Assembly (NCBI GenBank): GCA_017643385.1
Contig: JAEPNN010000006.1
Span: 62,001 to 126,000 of the forward strand
Length of the DNA: 64,000 nt
From: Dinoroseobacter sp.
GTDB lineage: Bacteria > Pseudomonadota > Alphaproteobacteria > Rhodobacterales > Rhodobacteraceae
Direction: 5' to 3'
Numbering within the stretch: position 1 is the first letter of the stretch; each line of letters starts with the position of its first letter. Below the pieces are notes generated by a model. The model saw nothing but the letters and a program-made list of their open reading frames with translations. It made no database searches and was not told where the DNA came from. Below, one piece after another: positions 33,979-42,707 of this stretch. A program made the position numbers and the translations under genes.

Positions 33979-35277
33979 CTACTCTGCAGCCTGCGCGCTG
34001 GGATTGTTCGGGTGCGTTGTCCAGTTCGCGTACTCTTCTTCAACAACCTTGCCGGTACGCGGATCGACCTCGCCCGGCTCCATCTCAACCATGGTAATGC
34101 AGTCCTCAACCGGACACACATTGACACACAGGTTACAGGCCACGCATTCCTCATCGATCACTTCGAACACGCGATCTGCGCTCATTGAGATCGCCTGATG
34201 CGATGTGTCCTCGCACGCCGCATAGCACCGACCACATTTGATGCAGGCATCCTGATCGATCTTGGCCTTGGTAACATAGTTAAGGTTCAGATACTGCCAG
34301 TCGGTGACATTTGGCGTCGCGCGCCCGATCAGATCATCCAGCGACATCTCTTTTTCATCGAGATATTGCGAGAGCCCAGAAATCATTTCCTGAACAATCT
34401 TGAACCCATAGGTCATCGCGGCGGTACACACTTGTACGTTTCCAGCCCCCAGCGCCAGAAACTCTGCTGCATCACGCCATGTCGTAACCCCGCCAATCCC
34501 ACTGATTGGGAGGTTCGCAGTTTCTGCATCGCGCGCGATATCAGCGACCATATTCAAGGCAATCGGTTTAACGGCTGGCCCACAATAACCGCCGTGCGAT
34601 CCCTTCCCGTCAATCGAAGGCTCGGGAGAAAAACTGTCCAGATTGACTGAAGTGATCGAGCTGACCGTATTGATCAGGCTCACGGCGTCTGCTCCCCCGG
34701 CCTGTGCCGCACGGGCAGGGTAGCGAATGTCGGTGATGTTTGGCGTCAGCTTCACGATGACCGGCATACGCGTGTGCTGTTTGCACCAACGCGTAACCAT
34801 CTCGATATAGTCCGGGACCTGACCGACAGCCGCACCCATGCCGCGCTCTGACATGCCATGCGGGCAGCCGAAATTCAGCTCAACAGCATCCGCACCTGTT
34901 TCTTCCACCAAGGGCAGGATCTTCTTCCAAGGCTCTTCCTCGCACGGCACCATCAGCGATACGATCATTGCCCGGTCAGGGTAGTCGCGCTTCACCTGCT
35001 TGATCTCGCGCAGGTTCACCTCTAGCGGGCGGTCCGTGATCAATTCAATATTGTTGAGGCCCAGCAACCGCCGGTCCGCACCCCAGATCGCACCATAGCG
35101 CGGCCCGCTTACGTTCACGATATGCGGATCAAAGCCCAGCGTTTTCCAGACAACACCGCCCCACCCGGCCTCAAAGGCCCGGCGTACATTGTATTCCTTG
35201 TCCGTTGGCGGCGCCGAAGCCAGCCAGAACGGGTTTGGCGATTTGACACCAGTGAATTCAGAACGCAGATCAGCCAT
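33979..35277 (-). CDS. preA: NAD-dependent dihydropyrimidine dehydrogenase, subunit PreA
   Basis: 432 residues. The N-terminal FMN-binding TIM barrel resembles dihydroorotate dehydrogenase (SPNPFWLASAPPTDKEYNVRR; the catalytic cysteine in NFGCPHGMSERGMGAA near residue 130). The C-terminal ferredoxin module has two 4Fe-4S motifs, CIKCGRCYAAC near residue 343 and CVACNLCVNVCP near residue 375. It reduces uracil or thymine to the dihydro form with electrons from NADH through PreT. Its ATG shares one base with the preT stop. Confidence 0.95.
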   Translation of the reverse strand: MADLRSEFTGVKSPNPFWLASAPPTDKEYNVRRAFEAGWGGVVWKTLGFDPHIVNVSGPRYGAIWGADRRLLGLNNIELITDRPLEVNLREIKQVKRDYPDRAMIVSLMVPCEEEPWKKILPLVEETGADAVELNFGCPHGMSERGMGAAVGQVPDYIEMVTRWCKQHTRMPVIVKLTPNITDIRYPARAAQAGGADAVSLINTVSSITSVNLDSFSPEPSIDGKGSHGGYCGPAVKPIALNMVADIARDAETANLPISGIGGVTTWRDAAEFLALGAGNVQVCTAAMTYGFKIVQEMISGLSQYLDEKEMSLDDLIGRATPNVTDWQYLNLNYVTKAKIDQDACIKCGRCYAACEDTSHQAISMSADRVFEVIDEECVACNLCVNVCPVEDCITMVEMEPGEVDPRTGKVVEEEYANWTTHPNNPSAQAAE

Positions 35278-36605
35278 TATCCCTCTCCCATCAAGGATTT
35301 ATGCATGTTTTCAGCGGCATCGCGGCCCTCGGCCACGGCCGTCACCGTCAGATCATTGCCACCTGTCGCGCAATCTCCGCCGGCCCAGATCCCCGGAACC
35401 GAGGTCGCGCCCGCGTCATCTACTTTGATCTTGCCGCGCTCCAGCGCCAGGCCACCGGGCGCGTCAGACAATGTCTGTCCAATCGCGCGAAGCACCATAT
35501 CGGCTTCGATCTGCTGTGTTTCACCGGTCATGCGCAACTCGCCATTCACGGTTTCCGTGTAGGCAAACTCGACACCTGCATCGGTGATGGCTTCGGGCGC
35601 GGCATTATAGAGAATTCTGACGCCTTTCGATGTGGCGAGCTCCTGCTCATACTCAGATGCGCTCATGCCATCTTTGCCGCGACGGTAGGCCATCGTGACC
35701 TGCTCCGCGCCCAGCAGTTTTGCCTGCACAGCCGCATCAACAGCGGTCATACCCCCACCGATGACAACCACACGGCGCCCCACTTCAATGTCAGTTTTGT
35801 CTTTTGACTGGCGCAGCCCAGCGATGAAATCTACCGCATTCATGACCTTACCGTCATCTCCACCCTGCACGGGAAGCGCATTCACCCCGCCCAGGCCCAT
35901 CCCCAGGAACACCGCGTCATGGCTGTCCTGAAGCGCCGCAAGGTCGAGTGTCTCACCCAGCTTCGTGTCATAGTGCATTGTGATACCGCCAATTTTCAGC
36001 AGCCAATCCACTTCGGACTGCGCAAAATCATTGACGGCTTTGTAAGCTGCAATGCCATACTCGTTCAGGCCGCCGCCCTTGGGCTTGGCGTCATAAACAT
36101 CAACGCTGTGCCCCTTCATCGCCAGCCTGTGGGCACAGGCAAGCCCGGCAGGACCTGCCCCGACAACCGCAACTTTCTTTCCTGTGTCAGTCGCGCGCTC
36201 GAACGGATGAAGACCTGCGCGCATCACCGTATCAGTTGCGTGGCGCTGCAAGCGCCCGATCTCGACCGGCTTGCCCTCCGCGGCTTCGCGCACACAGGCT
36301 TCTTCGCACAATGTTTCCGTCGGACAGACCCGCGCGCACATACCGCCCAGAATATTGGAGTCAAAAATCGTCTTCGCAGCAGCCTCGGGCGTGCCCGTCG
36401 CGATCTGGCGAATGAACAAAGGAATATCAATATCGGTCGGGCATGCAGTGATACACGGTGCATCATGGCAGAAATAGCAGCGATCTGCCGCCACAGCCGC
36501 CTCGTGCGGATCATACTGACCATGCAGGTCTGAAAAGTTCTCGGCTATTGCTTCCGCATCCAGGCGGCCTGCAACCACGCCCGGTGTGAACATATCGTTT
36601 GCCAT
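35277..36605 (-). CDS. preT: NAD-dependent dihydropyrimidine dehydrogenase, subunit PreT
   Basis: 442 residues. The N-terminal Fe-S domain has the cysteines CYFCHDAPCITACPTDIDIP and CARVCPTETLCEEAC (residues 43-110). FAD binding is GAGPAGLACAHRLA near residue 150 and NADH binding is VVIGGGMTAVDAAVQA near residue 280. It passes electrons from NADH to PreA. The ATG at 36605 has a CAGGGAG site; a frame extension to 36665 would cross the RutR-like palindrome and is rejected. Confidence 0.95.
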   Translation of the reverse strand: MANDMFTPGVVAGRLDAEAIAENFSDLHGQYDPHEAAVAADRCYFCHDAPCITACPTDIDIPLFIRQIATGTPEAAAKTIFDSNILGGMCARVCPTETLCEEACVREAAEGKPVEIGRLQRHATDTVMRAGLHPFERATDTGKKVAVVGAGPAGLACAHRLAMKGHSVDVYDAKPKGGGLNEYGIAAYKAVNDFAQSEVDWLLKIGGITMHYDTKLGETLDLAALQDSHDAVFLGMGLGGVNALPVQGGDDGKVMNAVDFIAGLRQSKDKTDIEVGRRVVVIGGGMTAVDAAVQAKLLGAEQVTMAYRRGKDGMSASEYEQELATSKGVRILYNAAPEAITDAGVEFAYTETVNGELRMTGETQQIEADMVLRAIGQTLSDAPGGLALERGKIKVDDAGATSVPGIWAGGDCATGGNDLTVTAVAEGRDAAENMHKSLMGEG

Positions 36606-36657
36606 GCTGGCGCTCCCTGTCACTCTCTTGGGCAAAACGCTGCCACGGGTCAAAAAT

Positions 36658-36673
36658 TTTATCAACTGGTAAA
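36658..36673. promoter_or_regulatory. RutR-like box upstream of preT (degenerate)
   Basis: TTTATC-AACT-GGTAAA agrees with the RutR consensus TTGACCA-NN-TGGTCAA at 11 of the 14 defined bases. It lies 53 bases before the preT ATG, a suitable place for repression of preTA. Confidence 0.5.
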
Positions 36674-36951
36674 ATTATTGATGTGTAATTCAAAGCGTTG
36701 ATTGCACAATGCTTAGGCAAAGCTTGCCCCGCGCGTGCGAAATCTGGACAGATTTCACAATTGAGATCGGACTGCCCCCGGCGAAAATCCTCCGCTGGTA
36801 ACCAAGATTTACAGTAGTGCTCCATGAAATAGCGGAAGAAAAATTCGACCACGCCATTCTTATTTAATGGGCTCGAGACAGCGCCGCATCCCCAGTGAAA
36901 GCACACCAAAATACCGACAAATACTTTGAGACATATAAGCTGATTAAGGAC
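36674..36951. other. intergenic stretch after broken ackA, nothing recognised
   Basis: About 280 bases. On the minus strand the frame stays open after the early stop of the acetate kinase remnant, encoding an Arg/Phe/Cys-rich stretch (VVEFFFRYFMEHYCKSWLP) that I cannot assign. It does not resemble acetate kinase. It may be insertion or deletion debris and must also hold the preT promoter. Confidence 0.4.
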
Positions 36952-37020
36952 CTAAGCCGCAGCAAAAACCGCAAACTTGACCGACGAGCTGCCTGCGTTG
37001 ATGGCCAGAACATGGCTCAT
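36952..37020 (-). pseudogene. ackA: acetate kinase remnant (first 22 codons)
   Basis: The frame reads MSHVLAINAGSSSVKFAVF followed by AAA and a TAG stop. NAGSSSVKF is the N-terminal phosphate-binding motif of acetate/propionate/butyrate kinases (normally ~390-400 residues). The ATG overlaps the phosphotransacetylase stop by 4 bases (ATGA), the normal coupled pta-ackA arrangement. All sequence after FAVF is missing and replaced by unrelated DNA, so the kinase has been deleted here. Confidence 0.75.
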
Positions 37021-37952
37021 GAAAGACTGTCTTTATGCGCCTCATAAAGGGCAGCGACGGCACAACTGGCCAGCCGCGCCATTTTCCCGTCAGACCGGCT
37101 TGTCAGGATGATCGGAACCGCAGCCCCCATCACAATCCCAGCCTTCTCAGCACCCGCATAATGGGTCAGGGCCTTGGCAAACATATTGCCTGCTTCAAGG
37201 TTGGGTACGACCATCACATCAGCGCGCCCCGCAACGACCGAGCTCAGCCCTTTGCCCTGCGCTGCGGCCTGATCAACCGCGATATCCATCGACAATGGCC
37301 CCTCGACGATCCCGCCCGAAATCTCACCCGCCTTGGCACGCGCCACAATCTCGGCAGCATCAAGGGTCGAGGGCACGGCTTCGGTCACGCTCTCTACCGC
37401 GCTCAGGATCGCGACATGAGGGACCTCCACACCCAGCGTACGCGCCAGGTCAATTGCGTTCTGCGTGGTGTCCGCTTTGGTTGTCAGGTCTGGCAGTACG
37501 TTGATTGCACCGTCTGTGATCAACACAAGTCTTTCGGACCCAGGAACATCCGTGACAAACACATGGCTCAGGCGGCGCCCAATCCGAAGACCACCTTCCC
37601 GTTTCACGACATGGCGCAGCAGCACATCCGTGTGCAAGTGGCCTTTCATGACGGCCTTGGCCGCGCCCTCATGCACAAGCGCGACGCCCTTTGCGGCAGC
37701 TGCATCGTGATTGGGGACATCGATCGAACGGTATGCACTGATGTCGACACCCAGGTCTCCTGCAACCGCTTCAATCTTTGACATGTCTCCAATCAAGATG
37801 GGATCGATCAAGCCATGATCTGCGCCCAGGAGCGCCCCCGCCAGCGCATCGGGCTTTTCAGGGGCCACGACCGAGGTGGGGATCGCAGGCAGGTTTGCGG
37901 CCTCTTCCAATAGACGGGCAAAATGCGTGTGGTGGGGGGACGTATCTGACAT
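37017..37952 (-). CDS. phosphate acetyl/butyryltransferase
   Basis: 311 residues. PTA_PTB fold with GAAKAVMKGHLHTDVLLRHV near residue 100, VFVTDVPGSERLVLITDGAINVLP near 135-158, GGIVEGPLSMDIAV near 225 and VPNLEAGNMFAKAL near 255. It interconverts acyl-CoA and acyl phosphate. The ATG at 37952 has a CGGAG site; one more ATG lies ten codons upstream. The coupled downstream acetate kinase is reduced to a stub, so another kinase must use the acyl phosphate or the reaction runs toward acyl-CoA. Confidence 0.9.
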   Translation of the reverse strand: MSDTSPHHTHFARLLEEAANLPAIPTSVVAPEKPDALAGALLGADHGLIDPILIGDMSKIEAVAGDLGVDISAYRSIDVPNHDAAAAKGVALVHEGAAKAVMKGHLHTDVLLRHVVKREGGLRIGRRLSHVFVTDVPGSERLVLITDGAINVLPDLTTKADTTQNAIDLARTLGVEVPHVAILSAVESVTEAVPSTLDAAEIVARAKAGEISGGIVEGPLSMDIAVDQAAAQGKGLSSVVAGRADVMVVPNLEAGNMFAKALTHYAGAEKAGIVMGAAVPIILTSRSDGKMARLASCAVAALYEAHKDSLS

Positions 37953-38053
37953 TTTGGGCTCCGGAGCAGAAAGACTTTGCATAGCCTACTATCAACCTTG
38001 TCGTCTCAGAACGCCCCTCCTGCGCGCGTCATGTCGCCACACGGGCGCGATAT

Positions 38054-39112
38054 TCACGTGAGACAAGCGGGATCGAACACATAACCGCCTTGCACCCAAT
38101 CCAGAATTTCACGGCCCATCGGCTCTGCTGCAAGGGGTGTGTAGCGGGCCAACAGTGCCGCGCGTTGCGCTGCGTTCAGATTGTCATGCCCCACCGTCGC
38201 AAAAAGATGCAGATCCTCGCGCAGCCGATCCGCCAATTCAGGTGATGCATAGGCCTCCAGCAAAGCATCAAATCCGCTTCCCTGCCCGGCCCACTGGCGC
38301 GCCACCGACCCGATTGTGAGACGGGCAAGAGCGGGCTGATTGATGGGATTGATCATCAACCCTGACACACCATCCGCCAAGGGCGCCGCGCGGTCTATCT
38401 TCGGGGCAAGCGGTAAGTAGGGTGACAACAGGCGACTGTCATTGACGGCCCCGTTGTCCCAGATCAGGGGCTTTCGCGACAAGCGTTCGGTGATCTCAGC
38501 CAGATCTGACGCGGCATACATTTCTGATACAACCTGTTTTCCCGTCCAGAAAATGCGGACCTCTTCGGGCAAAGCACGCCCCAGATCTTCCAGATATCCT
38601 TCCGGTCGCGCTCCAAACACCTCATCCAAAATCGGGTCATCGCTGTAATAAGCCGGACACATTGCACATCGCGGTGCCACTGCGGCTTCAGTCACGAGGT
38701 CCGTGGCGCGCACATGAAGGTCTGCCAAGCCGGACATTCCGCCATAGGTGTCGTCAAACAACACACAGATCCAGTCAAGATCCAGCGTCCGAAGCTGATC
38801 CAGCTTCGCGCGCAATGCAGCCGCCTCGCCTCGCCATGCCTGTGGATCAATGCCAAACGGGGTCAGGCCAATACCGAATTGCACTTGCGCCCTACGTGCC
38901 GCCTCACGCGCCTCAAGCAGCCTTGCAAGCTGGTCTGGTGCATAAAGCTTTCGCCAGTCTTGCCGAAGAAAACGATCAGATTTCGGGGCGTAAACGTAAA
39001 GATCCACGCCTTCGCGCGCTAAGATCGGGAAATTCGCGATGCGCGCATCCCACCCCCAGTCACGACCAAAAAACCCTTCGATCACGCCAAGCACGGGCTT
39101 GGTATCGTTCAT
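38054..39112 (-). CDS. GH84-family beta-N-acetylglucosaminidase (O-GlcNAcase-like), cytoplasmic
   Basis: 352 residues. The GH84 TIM barrel begins VLGVIEGFFGRDWGWDAR, continues LYVYAPKSDRFLRQDWRK, and carries the catalytic aspartate pair in CVLFDDTYGG near residue 117. IFWTGKQVVS and LIWDNGAVNDSRL are further family motifs. There is no signal peptide, so it should act in the cytoplasm on imported GlcNAc-containing compounds or on modified proteins. The accessory domains of the larger secreted GH84 enzymes are absent. It is divergent from the aldolase gene. Confidence 0.85.
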   Translation of the reverse strand: MNDTKPVLGVIEGFFGRDWGWDARIANFPILAREGVDLYVYAPKSDRFLRQDWRKLYAPDQLARLLEAREAARRAQVQFGIGLTPFGIDPQAWRGEAAALRAKLDQLRTLDLDWICVLFDDTYGGMSGLADLHVRATDLVTEAAVAPRCAMCPAYYSDDPILDEVFGARPEGYLEDLGRALPEEVRIFWTGKQVVSEMYAASDLAEITERLSRKPLIWDNGAVNDSRLLSPYLPLAPKIDRAAPLADGVSGLMINPINQPALARLTIGSVARQWAGQGSGFDALLEAYASPELADRLREDLHLFATVGHDNLNAAQRAALLARYTPLAAEPMGREILDWVQGGYVFDPACLT

Positions 39113-39233
39113 TCGGTTTCAACCCTTTCGCGCGTGCATTCATCGGGCTACGCTCGAACAAACTGTCAGCGACCCCGATCAGATAAGTTCTGCACACCTC
39201 TCTTCGAATTGAAAGAGCTTGGAAAAGAAGACC

Positions 39234-39305
39234 ATGCACCTTGTTCCCCTCACCGGCAAATTTCAGGTCGCGCTCGTCAAATCCACAGAGCGAATTCGCC
39301 CCTGA
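39234..39305 (+). CDS. possible 23-residue leader peptide before the OtnC-like gene
   Basis: An ATG after a GGAAAAGAAG site opens a 23-codon frame (MHLVPLTGKFQVALVKSTER...) whose TGA overlaps the ATG of the aldolase gene (TGATG). The aldolase lacks its own ribosome binding site, so translation may be coupled to this small frame. It could equally be the leftover 3' end of a deleted upstream gene. Confidence 0.35.
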   Translation: MHLVPLTGKFQVALVKSTERIRP

Positions 39306-39958
39306 TGAAGCGTTCCCCAGAACACGGCCTGCGCGAACGTATCTGTCTGTTGGGCAAATCCCTCTATGACCGTGGTCTTACCCATGGCAGCACCGGCAAC
39401 ATCTCCGCCCGGCTCGAAGATGGAAGGCTTCTGATTACGCCCACGGGAAGTTCGCTTGGGTTTCTGGACCCAACTGACATCGCACTTCTGGAACCCGGTG
39501 GCCGCCATGTCGCCGGACCTGCCCCAACCAAAGAGGTTTTGCTTCACACCGCATTTTACGGTGTCCGCAACGCGCCAACAGGCGCCGTGGTTCATCTCCA
39601 CGCGCACTACTCCGTTCTGCTTTCGATGCTTGACGATGTGGATCCCGACAACATGCTTCCAGCCCTGACCCCGTATGGGATCATGCAATTGGGACGTGTG
39701 CGCTTGCTGCCCTATTTCCACCCCGGCGATCCAGCGATGGGCAAGGCCGTCGCAAGCTTACCGCCCCAGACATCAGCCGCTGTGCTGGCAAATCACGGAC
39801 CGGTTGTGGCGGCCGAGACCCTCGATAAGGCGGTGTTCGCGATGGAAGAGCTTGAAGCCACGGCAAGACTGGCCATTGATGCCCGAGGACGCGCGGTTAC
39901 CCCGCTCACCCATGAGCAAATCGCGAAACTGGTCGAAGCATTTAAGATCGACCTTTAA
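39305..39958 (+). CDS. class II aldolase, OtnC/3-oxo-tetronate-4-phosphate decarboxylase-like
   Basis: 217 residues. Zinc ligands of the class II aldolase/adducin fold are visible in VVHLHAHYSVLLS near residue 93-105 and LANHGPVVAAE near residue 160. HGSTGNISARLEDGRLLITPTG near residues 25-46 binds the phosphate. The acidic residue in PTKEVLLHTAFY is the catalytic acid. OtnC decarboxylates 3-oxo-tetronate 4-phosphate; no otnK or tetronate dehydrogenase lies beside it, so the substrate is uncertain. It shares a 4-base TTAA stop overlap with the convergent beta-galactosidase gene. Confidence 0.82.
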   Translation: MKRSPEHGLRERICLLGKSLYDRGLTHGSTGNISARLEDGRLLITPTGSSLGFLDPTDIALLEPGGRHVAGPAPTKEVLLHTAFYGVRNAPTGAVVHLHAHYSVLLSMLDDVDPDNMLPALTPYGIMQLGRVRLLPYFHPGDPAMGKAVASLPPQTSAAVLANHGPVVAAETLDKAVFAMEELEATARLAIDARGRAVTPLTHEQIAKLVEAFKIDL

Positions 39959-41862
39959 GTCTCTGATAAAGCGATCCAAAGAACGCCCGCAGGCTCAACC
40001 GTTTGTCCGTGATACTCCAGCGGCATGGCGCTGTAGTTGAACACAAACCGGTGCGTGTCCGTATCCCGAATGCGCAATCCAGCCGTCAGTCTCTCGGTTG
40101 CTATGCCAAGCTCATCACAGGCCTCAGTAACGATACGGTCCCAGAGCGTCGTGGATGGCCAGCCCCCCAGATACCGCAAGGCCCCATCCCCCATCATCAC
40201 GGGTTTCCCCGTCTCCAGGGCCAACAAGACGGGTGCGGACCCTTCCAGGTCTTCCAGCCAATGCCCAACGCTGCCGCCACCTTGCACATCAAGCCCCGCA
40301 CTGGGCGGCAAGCTTTCAACGCGGCTCACCGTGATATCGAGCCCCGGCAATGCAGGGGGTAAGGGTACCGGGATTGTAAACTCATCGGTCTTGGAGGCCG
40401 AACGCGGTCCAACGACCACAAGTCCATCCAGCGATGCCAGCCGCGCCTTCAACGCATCTGACATGGCAAATTGCCCGGGCGCAAAGACCAGCTTGTACCC
40501 ATCAAGCTGCGCGTCAGATGAAATCACATCCACAGACAATCCCGCACGACGCAGTGCGCGGTAGCAGGAAAACACCAGCCGGAAATAGTCGAAATCCTGA
40601 CCCTGAGGTTGCACCTCCCACGCCCAGGCACTGGGGTAATCATAAATCAACGCAACTTTGGCTTTTGCCGTACCCACCTCGGGCAGGGTCTCAATCTCGC
40701 GCCCGACCTGTGCGCACTCCGCCAGTCCGGGTGCCGCCACGCTGTCGGGCCGCAACAGCCCCGCATGCATCTGCTCTTGCGCAAATGGCGCCTGTCGCCA
40801 GCGGAAATAGCAAACTGTTTCCGCGCCATGGGCAAAGGCCTCCCAAGCCCAAAGACGCGCCATTCCCGGCAAAGGCGACGGGTTCCACGGCGCCCAATTC
40901 ACCGGACCCGGTTGCTGTTCCATAATCCACCAACGTCCCTTGCCCACCGCACGATAGAGATCATGGTGAAAAGCCTGAAAGTCAGGATCGCCCTGCTGAA
41001 GATAGGCCGCTATGTGATCATGAGTTGCATCCAGCCGGTCCATCAGGAACCCCATCGGATAGCTGTCCCACGACGCGATATCGAGATCTGCCCCGACATC
41101 GAAATGGTCAAACTCGGTGACCCGCCCCATGTAGTTATGGATCAGAGGCGCCGCGCTATGGGCGCGCAGAATGTCCGTCTGGGCCCTGTTGAACAACACG
41201 ACCTGATCGGACGTGAAGCGGCGGAACGCCATGACATGGGCCGGATTGGCTTCTGTCACCGTCAGGTGCGGCAGTTCAATCTCCGAGAAATCCGCATATT
41301 CCATCGACCAGAACACGTTGCCCCACGCCCGGTTCAGCGCATCGGGCGACTGGTACCGCTGGGCACACCAATCCTGAAAGCCCGTTTTGGCGGCCTCCGA
41401 AAAGCTGATCGTTGTGTCGTGGCATCCGTATTCATTGTCTGTCTGCCAGGCCGCAATGCGTTGGTCGGATCCATAACGCTCCGCGAGTTTCAAAACGATC
41501 TTGCGGCACTCAGCCAGATAGCCCTGATGCGAAAAACAGTAATGACGACGCGATCCGAACCCAAGCACGCGCCCCTCTGCATCGACCGCGTACATGTCAG
41601 GGTGCTTCTTTGTCACCCAACGCGGCGGCGTCGCCGTGGGTGTGCCGAGGATGATCTTCAATCCTGCATCCCCAAGCACCGAGATCGCCCGGTCCAACCA
41701 CTCAAACTGGTAATCCCCTTCCGACGGCTCCAGCCGCGACCAGGCAAACTCTCCGATGCGCACCCAACTGAGACCGGCCTCAACCATGCGCGCAGCATCT
41801 TCAGCCCAAATATCTTCAGGCCAGTGTTCCGGGTAATAGCAAACCCCTAAAGTGCGTTTCAT
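39955..41862 (-). CDS. GH42 beta-galactosidase
   Basis: 635 residues. Catalytic acid/base Glu144 lies in WQTDNEYGCHD and the nucleophile in WIMEQQPGPVNW near residue 305. The N-terminal TIM barrel (LGVCYYPEHWPEDIWAEDA) is followed by the trimerisation and C-terminal domains. No signal peptide, so it acts on imported beta-galactosides. The ATG at 41862 overlaps the stop of the lactonase gene (ATGA), fixing the start. It is the last gene of the galactoside operon. Confidence 0.92.
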   Translation of the reverse strand: MKRTLGVCYYPEHWPEDIWAEDAARMVEAGLSWVRIGEFAWSRLEPSEGDYQFEWLDRAISVLGDAGLKIILGTPTATPPRWVTKKHPDMYAVDAEGRVLGFGSRRHYCFSHQGYLAECRKIVLKLAERYGSDQRIAAWQTDNEYGCHDTTISFSEAAKTGFQDWCAQRYQSPDALNRAWGNVFWSMEYADFSEIELPHLTVTEANPAHVMAFRRFTSDQVVLFNRAQTDILRAHSAAPLIHNYMGRVTEFDHFDVGADLDIASWDSYPMGFLMDRLDATHDHIAAYLQQGDPDFQAFHHDLYRAVGKGRWWIMEQQPGPVNWAPWNPSPLPGMARLWAWEAFAHGAETVCYFRWRQAPFAQEQMHAGLLRPDSVAAPGLAECAQVGREIETLPEVGTAKAKVALIYDYPSAWAWEVQPQGQDFDYFRLVFSCYRALRRAGLSVDVISSDAQLDGYKLVFAPGQFAMSDALKARLASLDGLVVVGPRSASKTDEFTIPVPLPPALPGLDITVSRVESLPPSAGLDVQGGGSVGHWLEDLEGSAPVLLALETGKPVMMGDGALRYLGGWPSTTLWDRIVTEACDELGIATERLTAGLRIRDTDTHRFVFNYSAMPLEYHGQTVEPAGVLWIALSET

Positions 41863-42707
41863 GAATGTACTCTGTGCTCCGGTTGACCCTTGAACGCGGT
41901 CTCCCAAACAAAAGTTGCCCCATCCTCTGGGGTGGGTGTTTCCAGGCCTTCATTGGCGCTCGTGGCAAAGAGTGTTTTCAGATCAGGTCCACCAAAAGAC
42001 GGACAAGTCATCTGCGATCCCGGTGCGGTGAAGCGTGCAACCTCGCTCCCGTCAGGTCCATAGCCGACAACACACCCCGCCCCCCACAGGGCAATCCAGA
42101 ATGTGCCGTCCGCGCCAAATACAGCGCCATCTGGCCCGCCGGGAGCATCCGTCAGATCAAAGTAAACCTCTGGCGAGGAGGCTGGCCAGCCTTCATCGTC
42201 AAGCGCAACCCGCATGATCTTGCCTGTGGGGGTATCGGTGTAGCAGGCTGTCTTGCCATCAGGGTGAAAGCTGATCGCGTTTGAAATCGTGATCCCGCCA
42301 AAAAGCTGTCGCAGCTCCCCCTTGTAGTACCGATAGATCGCCCCGGCACCGGGTTCGGCGCCTTTGCCCATGGTCCCGATCCAAAACCCGCCAAACGGGT
42401 CTGCACGACCATCATTTGACCGCGTCACGGCGTTATCGCTTTCCAAAGCGCAAAGAAACGCGCTCTCGCCAGTGTGCGTATCAAACACCTGCAAAGCCGT
42501 CTCAGACGCGATCAGCAACCTTGAGGCATCAATCCAACCCGCCGCAGAGACATGTTCATCAAACTGCCAATGGTCCAGATCTACGCCCGCGCGGCGATAG
42601 AGACGCATATTGTTGATATCAAACCAGTAAAGGCAGTTCTCTTTAGGATGCCAAAGCGGCCCCTCACCCAAGCTGCAAGGTGTTGCATCGAAAATTGCCG
42701 CGCTCAT
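41859..42707 (-). CDS. SMP-30/gluconolactonase-family sugar lactonase
   Basis: 282 residues. A six-bladed propeller with metal-binding Glu in CSLGEGPLWHPKENCLYWFDI, NDGRADPFGGFWIGTMG near residue 95, and TISNAISFHPDGKTACYTDT near 140-160. In this operon it should hydrolyse galactono-1,4/1,5-lactone to galactonate. Start and stop overlap its neighbours by 4 bases (ATGA). Confidence 0.88.
   Translation of the reverse strand: MSAAIFDATPCSLGEGPLWHPKENCLYWFDINNMRLYRRAGVDLDHWQFDEHVSAAGWIDASRLLIASETALQVFDTHTGESAFLCALESDNAVTRSNDGRADPFGGFWIGTMGKGAEPGAGAIYRYYKGELRQLFGGITISNAISFHPDGKTACYTDTPTGKIMRVALDDEGWPASSPEVYFDLTDAPGGPDGAVFGADGTFWIALWGAGCVVGYGPDGSEVARFTAPGSQMTCPSFGGPDLKTLFATSANEGLETPTPEDGATFVWETAFKGQPEHRVHS

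Noticed and set aside
36511-36909. Minus-strand frame of 132 codons upstream of and overlapping preT
   Set aside because: Overlaps the preT start in another frame and its upstream part matches nothing I know; treated as debris behind the broken ackA.
40609-41850. Plus-strand frame of about 413 codons opposite the GH42 gene
   Set aside because: Antisense shadow; the GH42 catalytic motifs define the coding strand.
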